49,726 bases of DNA from Paenibacillus sp. 1001270B_150601_E10 (GTDB lineage: Bacteria > Bacillota > Bacilli > Paenibacillales > Paenibacillaceae): NCBI RefSeq assembly GCF_015558675.1, contig NZ_JADMOL010000022.1, forward strand, positions 1 through 49,726. Reading direction: 5' to 3'. Below, in pieces: positions 45,137 through 49,726 of this stretch. A program made the translations under genes and the position numbers. The notes beneath the pieces were generated by a model. It ran no database searches. It saw only the letters and a program-made list of their open reading frames with translations, and was not told the origin of the DNA. Positions within the stretch are counted from its first letter, which is position 1; each line of letters begins with the position of its first letter.

Positions 45137-45188
45137 TAGAATGAGTAATTTTTATAGATACGGGTTAAATAAACTAGGAGGACGAGGC

Positions 45189-46730
45189 ATGTTACCACAC
45201 GAAGAAACAAACAGAGATTACGCTTGGGAGCAATGGGTACTCGACGTAAAGAGGCAGACAGGCTGTCATCAGCTTATTACGGATGATTCTCCCATTGTCA
45301 TTGCAGTCTCTGGAGGTCCTGACTCCATGCTGCTTATGCATTGGCTCTCTTCGCTAAAGCAGTTGACAGACAGTCCCTCTAGTCTCGTCGTGGCGCATGT
45401 TCACCATGGATTCCGCATGGAGGAATCAAAGCAGGAGGCCGCGCTGGTTCAACAAGCTGCGGAAAGGCTAGGCTTGCCCTTTGAAATGATTCAGGTTGAC
45501 TCTCCTGGCTATGCCGAAGAGCAACGAATGAATGCGCAGGCCGCCGCAAGAAAGCTTCGATATTCGTTCTTAAAGGATATAGCGAAGAAATACAATAGTC
45601 ATACGATTGCACTTGCCCATCATGCCGACGATCAAGCGGAGACTGTGCTCATGCATATGCTTAGGGGAGCGGGAAGCAGTGGGCTCCGTGGCATATCGTG
45701 GCTGAGGGAAGAAGAGGGGATTCGCTATATTCGCCCTTTTCTTCAATTAAGAAAGCAAGAACTTGTAGCGTGGTGCCATACACATGGCATACCTTACGCA
45801 ACGGACAGCAGCAATGAGAAGAGAGGGTATTTGCGCAATCGAATTAGACTCGATATCATGCCGATAATGGAGCAAGAGAACCCTCGCCTTACGGAAGCAC
45901 TTGGTCAGCTGGCGGAGATGATGGGCGCAGAAGATGACTGGCTTCAAGAGGAGACTGAGGTATTGTTTGCCAAGCACGTGCATGCCTTTGGCATCAAAGG
46001 AATGACTCCATCTACAGAAAGGTCAGCCAACCTAACGCTGCTAAAGACTTTTACCTCGCAATATCAAGCTGGCTTTTTGATAGGGCGTGACTTGTTCTTA
46101 TCGGTACATGTTGCTTTACAACGCAGATTGATTAAACTAATATTAAATTATCTCTTTCTGGAAGCAGGGCAAGCGGACTTTTCGACGATTGAACGCCTGC
46201 GTCTTAAGATACAAGACAACAAGACAACATGGCGTGAAGTGGTTGGCAATGATGTGATTGCCGTTAGAGAATACGATCATGTTGCTTGGCTGCTAAAGGA
46301 GAGAGAAGGAGCAGAGCCCGCGTCAGTTCATTTTGAAATCGAGCGAGGGAGCGGAGAAATGTTCTACTCCAGTTATCCAAGCAAGATTATATGGAATGAA
46401 GTGGCGATGAATCAGGCTGATTCCGTCATGATGACAGGTCACCTTGATGCAGTGTTCGATGCGGATGCGATTCAGTGGCCGATGAGGATTCGAACGAGAG
46501 AACATGGAGATCGGATGCGAGTGCAAGGATTAAATGGCAGCAAAAAGGTGCAAGATATGTTCGTTGATGCCAAAATCCCGCCTTCTCTTCGCGATATCAT
46601 GCCTATTCTTGTTGACGCTAGCGGACAGATTGTATGGCTGCCTGGCGTAAGACGATCCGACATCGCCCTTATCGGACCGGCTACTCGCTCAGTCGTACAT
46701 ATCAGATTGGAGCCCGGTTCCTTATCTTAA
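45189..46730 (+). CDS. tilS: tRNA(Ile)-lysidine synthetase TilS
   Basis: TilS modifies C34 of tRNA-Ile(CAU) to lysidine so that it reads AUA. The 513 residues have the PP-loop VSGGPDSMLL (about residues 38-47), HVHHGFR, the ALAHHADDQAETVLMHMLRG motif and a C-terminal TilS domain. I chose ATG 45189, 7 bases after AGGAGG (45176-45181), over an ATG 16 codons upstream. hpt follows, as in B. subtilis. Confidence 0.96.
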   Translation: MLPHEETNRDYAWEQWVLDVKRQTGCHQLITDDSPIVIAVSGGPDSMLLMHWLSSLKQLTDSPSSLVVAHVHHGFRMEESKQEAALVQQAAERLGLPFEMIQVDSPGYAEEQRMNAQAAARKLRYSFLKDIAKKYNSHTIALAHHADDQAETVLMHMLRGAGSSGLRGISWLREEEGIRYIRPFLQLRKQELVAWCHTHGIPYATDSSNEKRGYLRNRIRLDIMPIMEQENPRLTEALGQLAEMMGAEDDWLQEETEVLFAKHVHAFGIKGMTPSTERSANLTLLKTFTSQYQAGFLIGRDLFLSVHVALQRRLIKLILNYLFLEAGQADFSTIERLRLKIQDNKTTWREVVGNDVIAVREYDHVAWLLKEREGAEPASVHFEIERGSGEMFYSSYPSKIIWNEVAMNQADSVMMTGHLDAVFDADAIQWPMRIRTREHGDRMRVQGLNGSKKVQDMFVDAKIPPSLRDIMPILVDASGQIVWLPGVRRSDIALIGPATRSVVHIRLEPGSLS

Positions 46731-46827
46731 CTCATGGATAACGGGGCAGGGTTATGGATCTGCAGCATTTTTACACATAGGCATTATTCATAAGCTTAAT
46801 CAGTATTTATTCTAGGAGGTCCCATCA

Positions 46828-47373
46828 TTGCATAACGACATTGAGAAAGTAGTTTTTACAGAGGAACAGATTGCGGCCCGTGTGAAGGAGTTGGGTGAGG
46901 AGCTTAGCAGAGATTACGCAGAAAAAAAACCGCTTGTTATTTGTGTATTGAAAGGCGCGTTTATCTTCATGGCGGATCTTGTGAAGCGTATGAATGTACC
47001 TGTTGAGCTGGATTTCATGGCGGTATCAAGCTATGGAGCTTCAACCAAGTCTTCTGGTGTGGTCCGCATTATCAAGGATCTTGATGTATCAGTTGAAGGC
47101 AGAGACGTATTGATTGTAGAAGATATTATTGATACAGGTCTCACCTTAAGCTATCTGATCGAGGTTCTTCAAGGTCGCAAGGCAAGCGACGTAAAAGTTG
47201 TGACCTTGTTTGATAAACCTGCGCGCCGTACAACGGACATGGAAGCAAATTATAAAGGCTTCGTGCTTCCTGATGAGTTCATTGTAGGTTATGGGCTGGA
47301 CTACGCAGAGCAATATCGCAATCTCCCATATATTGGGGTGCTTAAGCCAGAGATTTATACAGATGCTAAATAG
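46828..47373 (+). CDS. hpt: Hypoxanthine phosphoribosyltransferase
   Basis: Hpt salvages hypoxanthine and guanine with PRPP. The 181 residues show [12 protein letters not shown], the [12 protein letters not shown] region and the PRPP loop [14 protein letters not shown]. It starts with TTG 46828, 7 bases after AGGAGGT (46814-46820). In B. subtilis tilS and hprT together affect ftsH expression, and the same order is kept here. Confidence 0.96.
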   Translation: MHNDIEKVVFTEEQIAARVKELGEELSRDYAEKKPLVICVLKGAFIFMADLVKRMNVPVELDFMAVSSYGASTKSSGVVRIIKDLDVSVEGRDVLIVEDIIDTGLTLSYLIEVLQGRKASDVKVVTLFDKPARRTTDMEANYKGFVLPDEFIVGYGLDYAEQYRNLPYIGVLKPEIYTDAK

Positions 47374-47405
47374 TACGTATAATTACCATTTGTAAGCCGA
47401 TGAAG

Positions 47406-47435
47406 TTGAGTTGGTAATACGTGCTATGATACAAT
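47406..47435 (+). promoter_or_regulatory. Candidate sigma-A promoter of ftsH
   Basis: TTGAGT (47406-47411), an 18-base spacer and TACAAT (47430-47435), 30 bases before the ATG. Confidence 0.5.
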
Positions 47436-47464
47436 ATTTTCGTGTCTTTGAGAGGAGGTAGGGG

Positions 47465-49591
47465 ATGAATCGGTTCATCAAGAATTCTGGTTTTTATCTG
47501 ATTCTTTTTTTAGTTGTGGTTGGGATTGTCCAATTCATCGGAAGCGGCAATGAAGCCACAGATACCCCAAGATATGACCAGTTTCGTAAAGAGCTCGCAG
47601 CCAACAATATTGATACCATCAAGATGCAATACGAAGGCCGAGCCTATTTAGTGGTGGGTAAATATAAGGATAAGCCGACTGATGCTAAATCTCTTGACTT
47701 CGTAACGTATATTCCGGATACAAGTCCGGCTGTTCAAGAGGTCATGGATGCAAGCAAGTCGAATCCTGGTTTAAAGTTTACTATGGATAAGATGAAGGAG
47801 CAGAGCCTTTGGCTTACGCTATTGACTTCCTTTGTTCCATTCATTATTATGTTCATCCTGTTCTTCTTCTTCTTTAATCAAGCGCAAGGTGGCGGCGGTA
47901 AGGTCATGAACTTCGGCAAGAGCCGTGCCCGTTTGTATAATGAAGAGAAGAAACGTGTCACATTTGAAGATGTGGCAGGCGCAGATGAAGAGAAGCAAGA
48001 GCTTGTTGAGATCGTAGAGTTCTTAAAAGATCCTCGCAAGTTTGCAGCACTCGGTGCGCGCATTCCGAAGGGTGTATTGCTAAGTGGTCCTCCGGGAACA
48101 GGTAAGACGCTTCTTGCACGTGCCGTTGCAGGTGAGGCCGGCGTACCATTCTTCAGCATTTCCGGTTCGGACTTTGTTGAGATGTTTGTCGGTGTCGGTG
48201 CTTCCCGTGTTCGTGACTTGTTTGAGAATGCGAAGAAGAACGCACCTTGTATTATCTTTATTGATGAGATCGATGCTGTCGGTCGTCAGCGCGGTGCCGG
48301 TTTAGGCGGCGGGCATGACGAGCGCGAGCAGACACTCAACCAATTGCTCGTTGAGATGGATGGCTTTGGTGCGAATGAAGGCATTATCATTATCGCTGCA
48401 ACGAACCGTCCAGATATCCTTGACCCAGCGCTCCTTCGTCCAGGCCGCTTTGACCGTCAAATTACGGTGGATCGTCCAGACGTTAAGGGCCGCGAATCGG
48501 TGCTTAAGGTTCATGCTCGCAACAAGCCGCTTAATAAAGATGTTAAGCTGGGTACGATTGCGAAGCGTACGACTGGTTTTACCGGTGCAGATTTAGAGAA
48601 CTTGTTGAACGAAGCAGCACTTCTTGCTGCTCGTAAAAATCATAAAGACATCACGATGCAAGATGTGGATGAAGCGATCGACCGCGTTATCGTCGGTACA
48701 GAAAAGCGAAGCCGCATGATCAGTGATCGTGAGAAGCGTATCGTTGCCTATCACGAAGCTGGACATACCATTATCGGCTACTTCCTGGAGCACGCGGATA
48801 CTGTTCATAAAGTAACCATCGTTCCTCGTGGCCGCGCTGGCGGTTATGTTATTATGCTTCCGAAAGAAGATCGTATGATCGTGACGAAGCAAGAGCTTCT
48901 GGACAAAGTAACAGGACTCCTGGGTGGTCGCGTAGCTGAGGAAATTTTCATCGGAGAAATTGGTACCGGTGCTTATAGCGACTTCCAGCAGGCGACACGC
49001 ATTGTGCGCAGCATGATTATGGAGTACGGTATGAGCGAGAAGCTTGGACCGCTTCAATTCGGTGCTCGACAAGGCGAAGTGTTCTTGGGTCGTGACCTTG
49101 GTCATGAACAGAATTACTCCGATGCGATCGCTTATGAGATTGATCAAGAGATGCAAAGCATCATCAATGAATGCTATGATCGTGCTCGCGAACTGCTGAC
49201 GAAGCATATGAGCGAAGTGCATCTGATCGCGAATACCTTGCTTGAAAAGGAAACGCTCGAGCTTGAACAGATCAAGCAATTGATCGATACAGGTAAGATC
49301 AAGGAGGACGCTTCTTCTGATGAGGCGAAGTCCGAGACTCGCGGCGGTGAGACACAAACGGTGGATCACACAGGAGATGTAAAAGTGAATCTGGTAAGCA
49401 AGCCAGAGAAGCTTGGACCATCTGCTTGGGATTCCAACGATAAGCCGGCAGAGCAGGCGAAAGAGGAGCCATCCTCTGAAGATCGTCCTGCTGAGCCAGC
49501 TCAAGTCGAGGAGAAGGCAGAGACGAAGCTTGAGAATGGCGAAGCTGTTCAAAAGCCAACTTCAACCGACGAGGATAAGAAGGATCAATAA
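47465..49591 (+). CDS. ftsH: ATP-dependent zinc metalloprotease FtsH
   Basis: FtsH is the membrane-anchored AAA+ protease for membrane and regulatory proteins. The 708 residues have two N-terminal membrane helices (about 9-27 and 115-137), the AAA domain with Walker A GPPGTGKT (208-215) and Walker B IIFIDEID, the arginine-finger region RPGRFDRQ and the zinc motif HEAGH (430-434). The C-terminal tail after about residue 615 is long, acidic and low-complexity, making the protein about 70 residues longer than B. subtilis FtsH. The start is ATG 47465 with AGGAGGTAGGGG upstream. Confidence 0.97.
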   Translation: MNRFIKNSGFYLILFLVVVGIVQFIGSGNEATDTPRYDQFRKELAANNIDTIKMQYEGRAYLVVGKYKDKPTDAKSLDFVTYIPDTSPAVQEVMDASKSNPGLKFTMDKMKEQSLWLTLLTSFVPFIIMFILFFFFFNQAQGGGGKVMNFGKSRARLYNEEKKRVTFEDVAGADEEKQELVEIVEFLKDPRKFAALGARIPKGVLLSGPPGTGKTLLARAVAGEAGVPFFSISGSDFVEMFVGVGASRVRDLFENAKKNAPCIIFIDEIDAVGRQRGAGLGGGHDEREQTLNQLLVEMDGFGANEGIIIIAATNRPDILDPALLRPGRFDRQITVDRPDVKGRESVLKVHARNKPLNKDVKLGTIAKRTTGFTGADLENLLNEAALLAARKNHKDITMQDVDEAIDRVIVGTEKRSRMISDREKRIVAYHEAGHTIIGYFLEHADTVHKVTIVPRGRAGGYVIMLPKEDRMIVTKQELLDKVTGLLGGRVAEEIFIGEIGTGAYSDFQQATRIVRSMIMEYGMSEKLGPLQFGARQGEVFLGRDLGHEQNYSDAIAYEIDQEMQSIINECYDRARELLTKHMSEVHLIANTLLEKETLELEQIKQLIDTGKIKEDASSDEAKSETRGGETQTVDHTGDVKVNLVSKPEKLGPSAWDSNDKPAEQAKEEPSSEDRPAEPAQVEEKAETKLENGEAVQKPTSTDEDKKDQ

Positions 49592-49671
49592 GAGAATTGT
49601 TCTCTTGTATATATGGAGGAGCGCACAGTGTGCACTCTAGACCTTTATCAAAGAAACCCCTGTCTTTTTAG

Positions 49672-49726
49672 TGAAGTGCACCCCATAGAATAGACATTGG
49701 AAAAACCTCTGGTTATTCCGATGAAT
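49672..49726. mobile_element. Possible IS3-family element terminus at the window edge
   Basis: TGAAGTGCACCCCATAGAAT with the following TAGACATTGG resembles the terminal inverted repeat of IS3-group elements, which often begin TGAAGTGCACCCC. The element would continue beyond the window, so no transposase, opposite end or target duplication can be seen. coaX, expected next by B. subtilis order, has not begun within 135 bases of ftsH. Confidence 0.4.

Noticed and set aside
48593-49552. Reverse-strand open frame of 319 codons antisense to ftsH
   Set aside because: It mirrors the codon structure of ftsH, has no ribosome site and gives a low-complexity Leu/Ile/His-rich product.

Overview
This window is a chromosomal segment of an endospore-forming Bacillota, most likely Paenibacillus or a close relative. 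Gene order follows the origin-proximal region of Bacillus subtilis from csfB (gin) to ftsH almost gene for gene. Shine-Dalgarno sites are strong (AAGGAGG type) and GTG/TTG starts are frequent. The departures from B. subtilis are typical of Paenibacillaceae: an HU gene before rqcP, a PrsA-like lipoprotein after mfd, and no metS, xpaC, yaaN, yazA or ctc at their B. subtilis positions.

Layout. 1-1750: the end of an upstream transcription unit, then a reverse-strand stress-type short-chain dehydrogenase and a reverse-strand membrane protein; this is the accessory part. 1978-9859: gin, a PLP decarboxylase (yaaO), tmk, darA, yaaR, holB, ricT, yabA, trmN-like yabB and rsmI. 10107-12856: abrB on the reverse strand facing away from an HD-domain phosphohydrolase, with a Spo0A-box-rich region between them, then tatD. 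12857-15393: a c-di-AMP (ydaO/yuaA) riboswitch with terminator, yabE and rnmV. 15486-23848: ksgA, yabG, veg, sspF, ispE, purR, ridA, spoVG, glmU and prs. 23971-34482: pth, fin, mfd, prsA-like, spoVT, a SpoVB/MurJ-like flippase and yabN. 34687-38189: hup-rqcP, then a preQ1 riboswitch with the complete queC-queD-queE-queF operon. 38269-49591: yabP, yabQ, divIC, yabR, spoIIE, yabS, yabT, tilS, hpt and ftsH. The last ~55 bases look like the end of an IS3-family element.

The genes combine replication and DNA repair (tmk, holB, yabA, mfd), tRNA and rRNA maturation (yabB, rsmI, rnmV, ksgA, pth, tilS, queCDEF), precursor supply (prs, purR, hpt, glmU, ispE) and a dense sporulation set: anti-sigma factors Gin and Fin, spoVG, spoVT, yabG, sspF, yabP, yabQ and spoIIE. 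Several control elements can be read directly: two riboswitches (c-di-AMP, preQ1), tandem consensus sigma-A promoters for veg, a sigma-H promoter for spoVG, a likely sigma-K promoter for yabG, a Spo0A-type sigma-A promoter with a 21-bp spacer for spoIIE, and a Spo0A box downstream of the abrB start site. A c-di-AMP receptor protein (DarA) and a c-di-AMP riboswitch occur 8 kb apart.

I found no unmistakably new multi-gene system. The least explained signals are RNA and promoter structures: Shine-Dalgarno-sequestering hairpins before yabP and yabS, mutually exclusive hairpins before yabR and queC, and a Spo0A-box cluster before the HD-phosphohydrolase gene. There is no tRNA, rRNA, CRISPR array or complete mobile element. 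All calls come from reading the sequence; no database search was run.
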